From Didymella arachidicola (lineage: Eukaryota > Ascomycota > Dothideomycetes > Pleosporales > Didymellaceae), in the NCBI GenBank assembly GCA_016630955.3, contig CM050001.1, positions 744,001-808,000 on the forward strand: a DNA stretch of 64,000 nt. Reading direction: 5' to 3'. The notes under the pieces were generated by a model. That model was given only the letters and a program-made list of their open reading frames with translations. It was not told the DNA's origin and made no database searches. Shown piece by piece: positions 10,152 to 20,567 of this stretch. Numbering within the stretch: position 1 is the first letter of the stretch; each line of letters begins with the position of its first letter. The translations under genes and the position numbers were made by a program.

Positions 10152-11000
10152 ATGTCTTGGACTACCTCAATATACAAACAAGGCTACCATGCCGCCGTCA
10201 CCGTGAATCACGTCTCCCGTACTGCCGAGAAGGACGCTGCTTTCATCCTCCCTTACCTCAAGCCTGGCCTAAGAATTCTGGACGTCGGCTATGGACCTGG
10301 CAGCATCACCGCAGGCTTTGCCAAGTATGTACCTGACGGGAGTGTCACAGGCATCGACCTTTCAGACGACGTCTTTAGCCAAGCAGAAGGGCAATGTCGG
10401 TGCAGACGTGAGCTTCGAAGTCGGCGATGTCGTCCAAGGCCTCAGATTCCAAGACGGAGAGTTCGACATCGTCTTCTGTAACCAGACGCTCGTGCACATC
10501 CCGACACCTGTCGCTGCACTGAAAGAGATGCGCAGGGTCTGCAAAAAGGGCGGTATCGTAGCGTGCAGGGAGGCAGACTGGCTGTTTCGCTTCTACCCCG
10601 AGTCGCTGGGCTTGCTGCTGTTTCACAAGTATCTGTGGATCATGGTCCATGGCCCGGTACCGGAAGGTTGGGACGCACAGCGCCCGGATGTCCATTCACA
10701 CCCCCCGAACCACCGCTCTGGCAGCAGAGTCCATGTCTGGGCGAGAGAAGCGGGGTTCGATCCGGGTAAGATTACTAAAGGTGCGAGTGCGGATGTGCAT
10801 GCTACGTCTGAGCAGAGGGAGAAGTTTAAGAGAATCATAGTAAGTAGGATTGAGGAGGGTGGGCATAGAGAGAGAAGTATATCAACTTGGGCGCTACGGA
10901 GGAGGAGGTCAATACTATTGTGCGTGACTGGAAGAGCTGGGTTGAGGATGTGGATGCTTGGTGGGTTATGTTCAACTGTGAGGTTGTTTGTGAGGTGTGA
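10152..11000 (+). pseudogene. SAM-dependent methyltransferase (UbiE/COQ5-like class) broken by two frameshifts
   Basis: Frame A from the ATG at 10152 gives a normal class-I methyltransferase start with motif I ILDVGYGPGS, then GIDLSDDVFSQA. Between about 10367 and 10392 the homology jumps to another frame (SFEVGDVVQGLRF, then DIVFCNQTLVHIPTPVAALK and RRVCKKGGIVACREADW). Near 10867-10877, at a GAGAGAG run, it jumps again: the family-like ending YINLGATEEEVNTIVRDWKS to FNCEVVCEV and stop 10998-11000 lies in a third frame. No GT..AG intron of workable length joins the first pair. The SAM-binding loop has Tyr where Cys is usual (GYGPG for GCGPG). Either this is a decayed gene or the assembly has two indels here. 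An alternative for the second break is an intron with donor GTAAGT at about 10840. Confidence 0.75.
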
Positions 11001-12447
11001 AGGGCAGAGAGCTTGTGTGCGAGGGAAGGGAGTAGTGTTCGCGATTCCAGGCAGGATCCTCATATTTCTAAAATTCTCGCAATCTACTCTGTAAGCAGAT
11101 TGGACATGTGACCTTCTCGTACATATTCTATTCTCTTGTTTTCTATTTGTTGCGACAGATAGTGTCTACACATTCGACACTGCGCTGTGATCGCCCTTGA
11201 TAAGAACTAGAACGAGATACAACATCTTCATACTACGCTGTTTCCTCAGCCCGAACAGTAAGATCCTGCGACCGACTCCTCGTCCAGTTTTTCCAGACAA
11301 GCTTCAACCAGCGAAAAGATCTTGGATACGGATACACGAGCTCCTCCTGGCCCCAAAGTACCGAGGACTGGCAGCCGGGAAATAAACCAAAAGCAGAATC
11401 GAGTAAAGATCCTCTCGCGTCTCACGATCTATAGGTTACAGGTCGAACTGATTTTTTTCGGCGCCTGTGTCGATCCGTCTCAGGAGCCTCAGGTCGTTTC
11501 GGTAGGATATGAAGCCTGCGACGATAGCAGCTCAGAAACCGAGTATGGTAACACAAAGAGCGGCTGCCTTTATGTGAAATCCCTTGATTAGGTGGCCAAT
11601 CTCGTTGATCTGTTGGAATCTCTGAAAGGTATGGTCAGCAAACCACAGCAGTCGTTGAGCTAACGCATATCATTCAGTATTTTGCCTGACATAGACTTAA
11701 TGAAGGTACAGCCGCGCTCAAAAGCTAAGTGGATGGGCGTTGCAATATTGCGACGGCTATGTGCTACGGTAGTGGTAGCACATCTACCTTGAGGTATGTA
11801 CGTAGAGGCGGCTCGGGGTCATGATACATTGGCTAGCTGCCGATGGCGATCTGGTATACGGAGTTCAAATCTGCAGATGTAGGTTTCTTTTCTCAGCCTT
11901 GAAGGACTGCGGCGAGAATCGTGGCACTTGGTCGAACTACATTAGTTATTCGAAGGGAAATTCAATTCCGATATGATACCATGGAATCCTTGAACCCGAT
12001 TTTGAGGCCAGTATTGAGTCTGCTAGTTAGCGGTTCGTCCGTGTTCAGGTAACACCGTGGCCCGATAGAGGAGCCTGTAAGGAGCCTAGCGAAGACCTGC
12101 TTATTCAATTGCTTCTAACAGGGGAAGGCTGATGGTTGGTTCTCAGCTGATTCAATGAGGCTAAAGGAGTTGATTGCAATAGCATTGGAAGCAGCGGCAA
12201 TAGGAACGTTCAAACAAAGCACGTAGGTGCCCTGCAGTCCTGCTATCATACATTCCAATGTTAGCAGATATGCTTGGTAAAAAGGTCTTCGAGAGGGTCG
12301 ATGTAGTGTGCATGTAGAATGTATGCACGTCAGGTCGCAAACAAGAGCTTGCATTGAGAAGGGGGCTTTGAAGACAGAAGAAGTAGCTAGGCGAGACAAG
12401 ACGAAGAGCTATCAGGTCCATCAACAGAAAATCTGTGATCCACCGCA
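11001..12447. other. Intergenic, no supported gene
   Basis: About 1.45 kb with only short, unrelated frames on both strands. No repeat or RNA gene was recognised. Confidence 0.4.
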
Positions 12448-15400
12448 TCAAAGCGAGTGATCCATCGCACTATCCTCGTTTCCCCCGCCTTCCTCATGTA
12501 GCGCACCATCTGCCTGCGAAACCTGCGTGCCCTGCGCCCCCTTTCCCAACAAGCTCCCATCATACCCCACCTCATCTTCACCAACCACATATTCCGGTCT
12601 CTCACACTCCTTCAAACTCTCAGGATCAATGTATCGACACGTCAACGCAAACCTCAGTTTCCCTGCATGCTCAACACTATGCTCATAATACCTCTGCAGC
12701 GCCTCGCCATGCATGAGGACCACATCACCGTGCGCAACGCGCATCGTGAGCATATCCTTTGCGTTCCCGCTCGCCTTCAAGCCCAGTTCTTTGGGAATCT
12801 GCTTCAATCTCTTCCGGTACTCGTTCGGACTCACTTTGCTCTTGAGGTCAGAGAGCTCGGATGCAAGTCTTCGACGTGCTTCGTATTGCAGACAACCCGG
12901 CACAGGCGGGGTGTCGGTGTAGATGCCTGCGGAGCTGACGCCAAGGTGGTGTTTCTGCTTGAGGCGGATGCGCATTGTGCCAGGGGCGCCGAGGGAGAGA
13001 GTGGCAATTGTAGGACCTAGACCAAATTCGCCATCGTCGTGGTACGAGATGCGTTGGCTTTCGAAGTAGCCGAGCGCGAGGACTTCGTTGAAGGGGTGGG
13101 TGTTGAAGTTTCGGACTCCAGGGGTGGAGGCAGTCGATCTACTCAGTATATCGGTGTCGTCCTGCTCTGATGTCGAACTTGATGAGGAGGAGGAGGGTGC
13201 GGGTTGAGCGAGACAATGGCGAGCCGCCCAAGTCAGCCTGCTTCTTGCCTTGCTGACGGGGTGACTTGCCTCGGGAAAAGGATGCGACTCTGTGGCAGCG
13301 ATGAATTTGTAGGGCATTCCGTAATTTACTGCGAAGTGCCGTGTGAACATGCCGCCCTTCAGCATCCCTCCTTCAAGCGGACGTCTCCTCAGCCCAATGT
13401 CCATGCCCTGCAGCTCCTCAAATAGACCATCCGGACCGCCTGGTTCTTGCAGGACCGTCTGGTTTGCGATCATATGCGTCACAAACCCCTCAATGCCGGG
13501 TATGCTATATCGGTTCACGCGGTACCCGTGCGCAAAAGATACGCTAACGCGAGCGGAAGGTGAGTGTGTGTCGCGGCTGCAACTGTACGAATCAGTTACA
13601 GGCCAGAGCGGCTCTCGAATTGACAGTGCTGGTATGAGGGTGTGTGGTGGGTGGTACGTCCAGGAGCATGGGCACTCCCATCCGGTCCAGGACAACCGTG
13701 GAGTGCAGCGGCCGCAGCAAGGGCATACGAGCCCGCGGATGAAGGCTTCAGACGTGTCTTCGCCAGGCATTGCATGTCGGGATAGGGAGATCGCAGAGGG
13801 CTTCAGTGGATATTCGTGGTCATCGTTTGGCCATGGAGTGTGCGCTTTGAGGAAGCGGGGGTCATAGACTAAGTCTTCCTCGTCTGGCTCACGGGGCGAA
13901 GAGTGCGGCGAGGAGGCACTGGAGGGTAGGATGAGCCAGAAGCTGGGACAGGTGGGCGAGAGACACATCCAGCCATTGAGATAGATTTGAGTCGACTCTT
14001 TCGCACAAGTACCACACGATCTGACGAATGGCGGAGGGAGAGAGCCGAGAAACACAGGGTCTGGGTGAGTTTTCGCTGACCACCATGAGGGCTTTCGTGG
14101 ATTGAGCTTTTCGAATCGGTAGTGTACAATATTACCCTTCCTACTGTTTTCGGTCCAGATATGTGTGGGCTTGAAGTAGTCCAGGACGCAGTACTGATGG
14201 GGCGGCTGAGATGGCATATGCGGGTTGTCTGCACCTGTAATAATGACTACGGGGTTGTAGTGGGCCATACAGTTTCGCAGGTCTTGGCTGTAATTACCTT
14301 CGACTTGATCCCCAGAAGCCTTCATCTCACCGGTGTCTTTGTCCTTGACTTGCCCACCACCTGCACGTGCTATGATGACGTTGCTGTCGATGTAGTCGCG
14401 CGCGTGAGCTACCTTGTCGAACATAAAGCCTCTTACAAAACCACCAGTGGAGTGACAGGCGCTTTGATAACTGCGGAAGTAATGCAAAGTCTCGCACAGA
14501 TCCATGCGGGTATCGGCCCATACCGTCGCTTGCTCAGCTGGCTCGGGCTTGGGTGGTCCGTAGGTGCGGTGAGCGAGGAGCTTGTCGGCAATCTTATGAA
14601 GCTCTTGCTTGTTGAACGATAATCTCCCAGCGTATACATTTACTGGCGTCTCGTCGATCGTTGTCGCTTGTGATGCATGGAAAGATATGCTTGCTAGATC
14701 TTGTTGTGTGGCTACAGGTGATGGAGCGTCTGGAGCCTGTTAACATGTATTGACCTGCGACTACCGTGGGATACTGACTCGAAGGCGGACACCACGGTAT
14801 CGTTGCTTGAGTGTTCCATGATGTGTTGGCATCATTAGCACCTTCCTCTTTACCTTGCTGTTGATGCTCTCCCCACGGTATTGTAGCTTGGGTTAGCCAT
14901 GACGCGTTAACATCGTCAGCCCGTTCTTGAACGCTCTGCTCTCGATGCGGATCCCCTGGTCTCAAGCTTACCGTTGGCGCCTGCTGTTCTTGTCTTGCTA
15001 CCCAGCTCGATGTGCTAAAACGCTCTCTCGCTCTTTCTGTACTGGTCTGAAGCTGTCCCTGCAAGTGCGCTGCTACCCCTGAAGTGGCATCCTCATCGTC
15101 CAACTCGAGCTGCGATGAGTACGTATCCTGGCTGTCCGCGAGTATGGGTTCTGGCCGTGGCTGCGCAAAAGTCTCCGGTCCGGGATCCTCGAAGCTGCGA
15201 TTTTCGTCGAAGCTGGCATCCTACTGCACGTCAGTGATTTAGATAGACTTCTGTTGTACCAAACGCAAACCGACCGGATCTGGCGAAGCTTGTGATGCTT
15301 GTTCTTGGCTACTCTTCTGTCGATGGCCAAAGGATCCTGTAAAGGACATCTGACTGCTTCCAGGCTGGCTTGACAGGGAACTCAGGCGCAGGCGGACAAT

Positions 15401-16006
15401 TCGAGATTTGCGCTTTTGCGTTACTGGTGTTCTTTCGACTCGTTTACTGGTCACAGTGGAGGTGCTTTCTTTGATCTTCTGCTTGCACGGGGTCTTCTGC
15501 TCAATTACGGGTTGTTGGGAGCGCTCTGTAGGCCGTCTTTCGCGAGTCGATCTGCGGAGCGATTCTTGTGGCAGACGCTGAGTATTTGATTTCTCTGCAG
15601 TTTGCGGTGGTGTAGGAAGCGAAAATGATGCCTGCTTGCGCTGGGGCGTTTGTATGGGTTTCTCATTGTTTCCATTCACCTCGCCAGAAGTTGCTTGTGG
15701 GGCGGCAGCTGCGACTTCGTTGACTGATCTCTGCTTGCTCTGTTGGAGCAAGTTTTGCCCAGCTGCTATCTCTGTTGGTTGTCTTGTAGCTCCTCTGCGC
15801 GGTCGTTGACTTGCAGCTGTCCCGAAGTCTCTCACATCGAAAGTGAAGCTCCCTCTATGCCTCTTGGATGGAATCTCCTCTCCGGAAGTGACCGAGATGC
15901 TGAGTGTGCTTGCCTGTGTCTGCGACTCTTCTGTGAAAGAATCCTCACTCGACATATCTGCGATCGCCGAGTCCGTCGACTGCTTCTTGCGCTTTGATGC
16001 GCCCAT
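12448..16006 (-). CDS. SRA/YDG-like domain fused to AlkB-type 2OG-Fe(II) dioxygenase
   Basis: The start is MGASKRKK at 16006. Exon 1 runs to about 15280; exon 2 begins at 15220 (DASFDENRSFEDP); the large last exon is 14736-12448. The join into 14736 is clear on the acceptor side, but the donor is unresolved: candidates are ACG|GTAAGC with the intron starting at 14971, or a very short intron just upstream of 14736. The N-terminal third is disordered, basic and Ser/Gln/Pro-rich. Residues at about 14390-14075 resemble an SRA/YDG module: ARAGGG, a GDQ..GN core, HYNPVVIITG, then YRFEKLNPRKPSWW. Two Cys-rich knots follow (CGTC..CLSPTC and CPCCGRC..CPC), likely zinc sites. The C-terminus is AlkB-like: Fe ligands HDD at 13041-13033, distal HSV at 12681-12673, and the RFALTCR arginine pair that binds 2-oxoglutarate. 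Predicted role: nuclear oxidation of a modified or damaged base. It is divergent from the AMP-ligase gene. Confidence 0.7.
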
Positions 16007-16899
16007 GGTGTCTGTGGTCCTTTTCGTGACCGAAGGAAAACTTTGTAGAATGTATTCAATGACTGTAAGAAACCAAACGTGCGTGACAGTGAGCTACAGT
16101 GTGTAAGGGCAAAGCGGGGTGGTGGCGACGAGGCTGAGCTCAATAGAAAGAAGGAGTTGAACGAGAGCGTCGCTCAATGGCAATAGTTACTTCGTACAGC
16201 GACAGATTGAGTCCATCGAGGAGTGACTAAACGAGGTGAATGCTACTCGTCCGTGTGGTGAGGTGAGGTTCGTTGACAACGAACCCCATCCGTGACGCGC
16301 CGTACCGAAGTACCACATGGCACTTCATGCATCATCCTCCCACACACGAGCTCATCAGTGTCTTGCAGCTGCATCGCGAAACTTGCCAAAGCATCGCGGA
16401 GAAATGTGCGATAGTGATGCTCAAGTCCACAACACGTCGCGAAGAACGGAACAAAGCCGTCGTCGCTGCGATCAACGGCTACCCCCATCAAGAAGAGCCG
16501 AATCATCATGACAGCCGAATCATCTCCGCCGCACGCCCCGTAGCTCGATCCACGCGTCACTCGAGGCCCCGGACTTCCAGCCTCTAGCGCGTCTCTCACG
16601 CACCTCGGCTACCTGACGCTGGCGCTATTTACCCCAGCTCCAGCAACGAGTTGTGGGGTCGGATGGCGCCAGCTTTGCTGTGAATGGCCGTCATCATCTT
16701 AGTTCCTCGTGGCAGCTTTCCGTTGCCTTAAAGTAGAGACCGCAGCTGCGGCGACGGTCGGCTAGCGATCTCGTGTCAGCTTTGCTTGCATTCCGCAATT
16801 GCCTTGGTAGCCGTCGTATAACAAGGCCCGTCGCGTGTCCCCTTCCAGCCTTGCACTACTAACCTCTGCGACAGTAGACCGCCTACTACATCCCGTACA
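16007..16899. promoter_or_regulatory. Divergent promoter region, dioxygenase gene / acyl-CoA-ligase gene
   Basis: 893 bp between two start codons facing away from each other. Small frames on both strands show no domain. It must carry the promoters and 5' leaders of both genes; no specific factor site was recognised. Confidence 0.45.
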
Positions 16900-18760
16900 A
16901 TGGTCTTTACACCGCCATCATGGGTGCCGAAGCTGCCCTTCGATCCCCCTGCCTCGATTCCCATCTGCGACTTCATGCTGGAAGAGCACTGGGGGAGATA
17001 TCCGCTTGGCTACTCGAACAATCCGTTTACCTGCGGTCTGACGGGCAAGACCTACAGCTCTCTTGAAGTGCGCGAGCGTGTCGACTACCTTGCGCGCGGA
17101 TTGGCGAAAGAGCTGGGGTTCCGGCCGAATGAAGGGTCAGAGTGGGATAAGGTGATTGGCGTGTTTTCACTCAACACGCTCGACACGCTGCCTTTAGCAT
17201 GGGCGACGCACCGCTTGGGCGGTGTCCAGTCGCCTGCGAATGCCGCATACAGCGCCGGGGAATTGGAGTATCAGCTGAAGAATTCCGGAGCCAAGTGCCT
17301 GTTCACGTGTGTTCCTTTGCTGGAAACGGCGAAGGAAGCATGCAAGAAGAGCGGGATCCCGGACAACCGGATCTACATCCTTGACCTGCCAAAGGAGTTC
17401 ATAGGCGACAAGTGTGCGCCAAGTGGTATGAAGACCGTCGATGATTTCATCCGGGAAGGTAAGCAGCTGGACAGGCTTGAGAAGCTGGACTGGAAGGAGG
17501 GTGATGGCGCGAAGAGAGCGGCGTTTCTGTGTTACTCCAGCGGCACGTCTGGACTGCCCAAGGGCGTGATGATCTCGCACCGCAACGTGATTGCGAATAC
17601 CAGTGAGTTGTCTGCCGTCTTCCAGTGAAAAGATACTGAGCCGTGCAGTGCAAATCGGCACCTTCGAGAAACCGTACAGAGATACGCTCATACAAGACCT
17701 ACGCAACCAATCCGACTACACCGAGTACGCGCTTGGCCTCCTCCCCATGTCGCACATCTACGGGCTCGTCGTGATCTGCCACGCATCCGTATACCGCGGT
17801 GACGGCGTAATCGTGTTGCCAAAGTTTGACTTCCAGACCACCCTACAAGCCATCCAAGACTACAAGATCAACACACTCTTCCTTGTTCCTCCGATCATCA
17901 TCCAGATGACAAAGAACAAACAGCTCCTCGCCAAATACGACTTGAGCTCGGTGTGGTCGCTGTTCACCGGCGCGGCACCGTTGGGCAAGGAAACAGCAGA
18001 GGACGTGCAAGCCATCTTCCCCTCGTGGAAGATCAGGCAAGGTTACGGATTGACTGAGACATGCACAGTCGTGACGATGACATCCCCACACGACGTTTGG
18101 TTCGGGTCTTCGGGGTCGATTTTGCCCGGCATCGAGTGCAAAATTGTGACCACCGAGGGCAACGAGATCACTGGATACGACCAGCCCGGCGAGCTGCTCG
18201 TCAAGAGCCCAGCGGTCGTGCTGGGGTATTTGAACAACGATAAGGCGAACGCTGAGACATTCCAGGACGGCTATATGCGCACAGGCGACGAAGCGATCTT
18301 TCGCAAGGGACCAAATGGACACGAGCACGTCTTCATCGTTGACCGCATCAAGGAGCTGATCAAGGTCAAGGTACGTCTACCACTACACTGCTTGCTCACG
18401 CGGATGTACTGACATGTCGAAAAGGGTCACCAAGTTGCTCCTGCCGAGCTCGAGGCCCACTTGCTAACGCATCCTGCTGTGAACGACTGCGCCGTCATTC
18501 AGATCCCCGACGACGATGCTGGCGAGGTGCCTAAGGCGTTTGTCGTCAAGTCGCCGTCCGTGGGTCTTGAAGAGAGCGACAGAATGGTCGCACGGGACAT
18601 CCAGAAGCACGTTGAGAAGACCAAGGCGCGGTACAAGTGGATCACAGGTGGCATTGAATTCATTGATGAGATCCCCAAGTCGCCATCTGGGAAGATTCTT
18701 CGAAGGTTTTTGCGCGACAGGGAGAAGGAGAAGCGCAGGAAGGCGGGCAGCAAGTTGTAG
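16900..18760 (+). CDS. Peroxisomal 4-coumarate/fatty acyl-CoA ligase-like AMP-binding enzyme
   Basis: Exons are 16900-17602, 17649-18370 and 18425-18760, giving 586 residues; both introns (46 and 54 nt) are GT..AG and keep frame. The enzyme class activates a carboxylic acid with ATP to an acyl-AMP and transfers it to CoA. Visible motifs are the P-loop YSSGTSGLPKGV (about 212-223), MSHIYG, LFTGAAPLGKE, GYGLTE, YMRTGDEA, the hinge VDRIKELIKVK, GHQVAPAELE, and the catalytic-lysine motif PKSPSGKILRR near the C-terminus. The last three residues are SKL, a classic type-1 peroxisomal targeting signal, so the enzyme should work in peroxisomes, perhaps in side-chain or fatty-acid beta-oxidation. The acid substrate cannot be told from sequence. 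The length is normal for the family. Confidence 0.92.
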
Positions 18761-19082
18761 TTTGCACACCATTGGTAGTTTGCACAATGGCTGATATAGC
18801 AACGTCAATGAATATACCCATACACATCGTTTCTGCCGTGCTCTCGACCATTTGGGTGGCAGCCGGTGGCTGTTGCGAACCTTGATCGCCAGCCTTGCGC
18901 TTACAAATGACGTTGCGAGGGGTCTCTGGCGCCCCTCCATGGCCGACGTGCAGCCGAACAAAAAAGTCGTCGACGGAAGCTTTTGTGCCATTTCTAAGCA
19001 GCGCCACGACTAAAAAGCTGCTTCAAGGTCAACGAAGCCGCCCAACATACACATCGCACATCAGAAAAGTCCTACCACCACA
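18761..19082. other. Short intergenic gap before the Sqt1 gene
   Basis: 322 bp holding the ligase 3' UTR and the promoter of the WD40 gene; the last 100 bp are A/C-rich (CACACATCGCACATCAG), as in many fungal 5' leaders. Confidence 0.4.
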
Positions 19083-20567
19083 ATGTCGGCGCAACAACCC
19101 CATGACGAGCCCGAGCTCGACTACCACGACGAAGACAACGTTCTCGACGCAGATGAGGCCGAGGAAATCGTCGAAGATGACGGCGATGTGCCCATGGACA
19201 GCGACGACGAGGGTGATGACGACGTACAAATGGAGATCAACCTGCAGAACGACTCGGTCACCCACTTCGACGAGCACAAAGACTCCATCTTCTGCATAGC
19301 ACAGCACCCCGTACATCCCGAGATCATCGCGACCGGCGGCGGCGACGACGTGGGATACATTGTCGACATCACAGCGGTACCGGAGACCACACAAGCGGGG
19401 GAGCGCGAGGGTCTGAAGAGCATCTTCAAGCTCGACGGACACAAGGACTCGATCAACGCCGTCGCCTTCTCGGAGCCAAAGGGCCAGTTCGTTGCGACTG
19501 CAGGTCTTGACGGCAAGCTACGCGTATGGCAGGGAGTTCCCGACGGTAAGAAATGGAAGTTCCTGGCCGAAGCCAGCGAGGTCGAGGAGATCAGCTGGCT
19601 CGTAGCGAACCCATCGCCAGCGCACCCCAACGTCATCGCGCTCGGTGCTGTCGATGGCTCGGTCTGGGTGTACCAACTATCTACCGAGAAGGGCAATGAA
19701 CTCCAGGTCCTGCAGGCATACTACCTTCACACCGAATCCAGTACTGCCGGTACTTGGACACCAGATGGCTCGCTCCTTGCAACTGTCAGCGAGGACAGCA
19801 GTCTTTATGTGTGGGACGTGTTTGGCGACGCTGCATCACAAGGACTGGTCGACCCTAGCGCCCAGTCCGTTGTTGGTCTGACAGGGCATGACGAGCGCTT
19901 CCTTGTTCAGGGCGGTCTGTACAGCATTGGCATTCCGTCGTCCGGTTCTTTCGTCGCAGTCGGCGGCCCAGAAGGCCAGATCCGCATTGTCGGCCTTCCC
20001 CGCCTGTCTACGGAAGCTGCATCGACATCGTCAGGCGGCGCAGGCGCAAAGGCCAAGGCAGGTGGCAGCAAGCAAGCGCCCGCCAAGGGTGCTGCTGCGA
20101 GCGCTGGCCAGACCGGTCAGATTCTGGCGTCACTGCAGGCTGGCTCGGACAACGTGGAGTCTCTGACTTTCACCTCGGCGCCCCTCACACTCATGGCTGC
20201 CGGAAACGTAGACGGCTCGATCACACTATTCGACACCGCACACCGCTTCGCCGTGCGCCGACGCATCGAAGACGCTCACGCTGACGATGAAATGCCACAA
20301 GCAGTCGTCAAGCTTGAATTCGTGAAGAAGGAAGGCCCTGGTGGATGGCTGCTCACAAGTGCTGGTTTCGACGGCGTTGTCAGGAGATGGGACGCAAGAG
20401 GTGGCACCACAGCAGCTAACAGGGGGTTAGTAGGAGAGTGGAAGGGTCACCGAGGTGGTGGCGAGGGAGGAGGCGTTCTTGGCTTTGTACAGGGTGGCGG
20501 CGAGGTTATTGTCACCGCAGGAGATGACCACGTCGTTCTGGTGTACGATGCACCACTGACGCAATGA
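19083..20567 (+). CDS. sqt1: WD40-repeat ribosome assembly protein Sqt1 / AAMP homologue
   Basis: An intronless frame of 494 residues. The first 60 residues are strongly acidic (DDEGDDDVQ), followed by a beta-propeller. Repeats are marked by GH/DH...WD-like units: DEHKDSIFCIAQHP, DGHKDSINAVAF, ATAGLDGKLRVWQG, LATVSEDSSLYVWD, TAGNVDGSITLFD-like and SAGFDGVVRRWD. A low-complexity Ala/Gly/Lys-rich insert (about 315-350) sits in one loop. Acidic N-terminus plus propeller is the layout of yeast Sqt1 and animal AAMP; Sqt1 is the dedicated chaperone that binds new ribosomal protein uL16 in the cytoplasm. The ATG at 19083 is the first in frame, with an A at -3. Confidence 0.88.
   Translation: MSAQQPHDEPELDYHDEDNVLDADEAEEIVEDDGDVPMDSDDEGDDDVQMEINLQNDSVTHFDEHKDSIFCIAQHPVHPEIIATGGGDDVGYIVDITAVPETTQAGEREGLKSIFKLDGHKDSINAVAFSEPKGQFVATAGLDGKLRVWQGVPDGKKWKFLAEASEVEEISWLVANPSPAHPNVIALGAVDGSVWVYQLSTEKGNELQVLQAYYLHTESSTAGTWTPDGSLLATVSEDSSLYVWDVFGDAASQGLVDPSAQSVVGLTGHDERFLVQGGLYSIGIPSSGSFVAVGGPEGQIRIVGLPRLSTEAASTSSGGAGAKAKAGGSKQAPAKGAAASAGQTGQILASLQAGSDNVESLTFTSAPLTLMAAGNVDGSITLFDTAHRFAVRRRIEDAHADDEMPQAVVKLEFVKKEGPGGWLLTSAGFDGVVRRWDARGGTTAANRGLVGEWKGHRGGGEGGGVLGFVQGGGEVIVTAGDDHVVLVYDAPLTQ

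Noticed and set aside
10367..10392. An intron to explain the first frame change in the methyltransferase
   Set aside because: The only GT..AG pair at the break would be about 8 nt long, far too short to splice.
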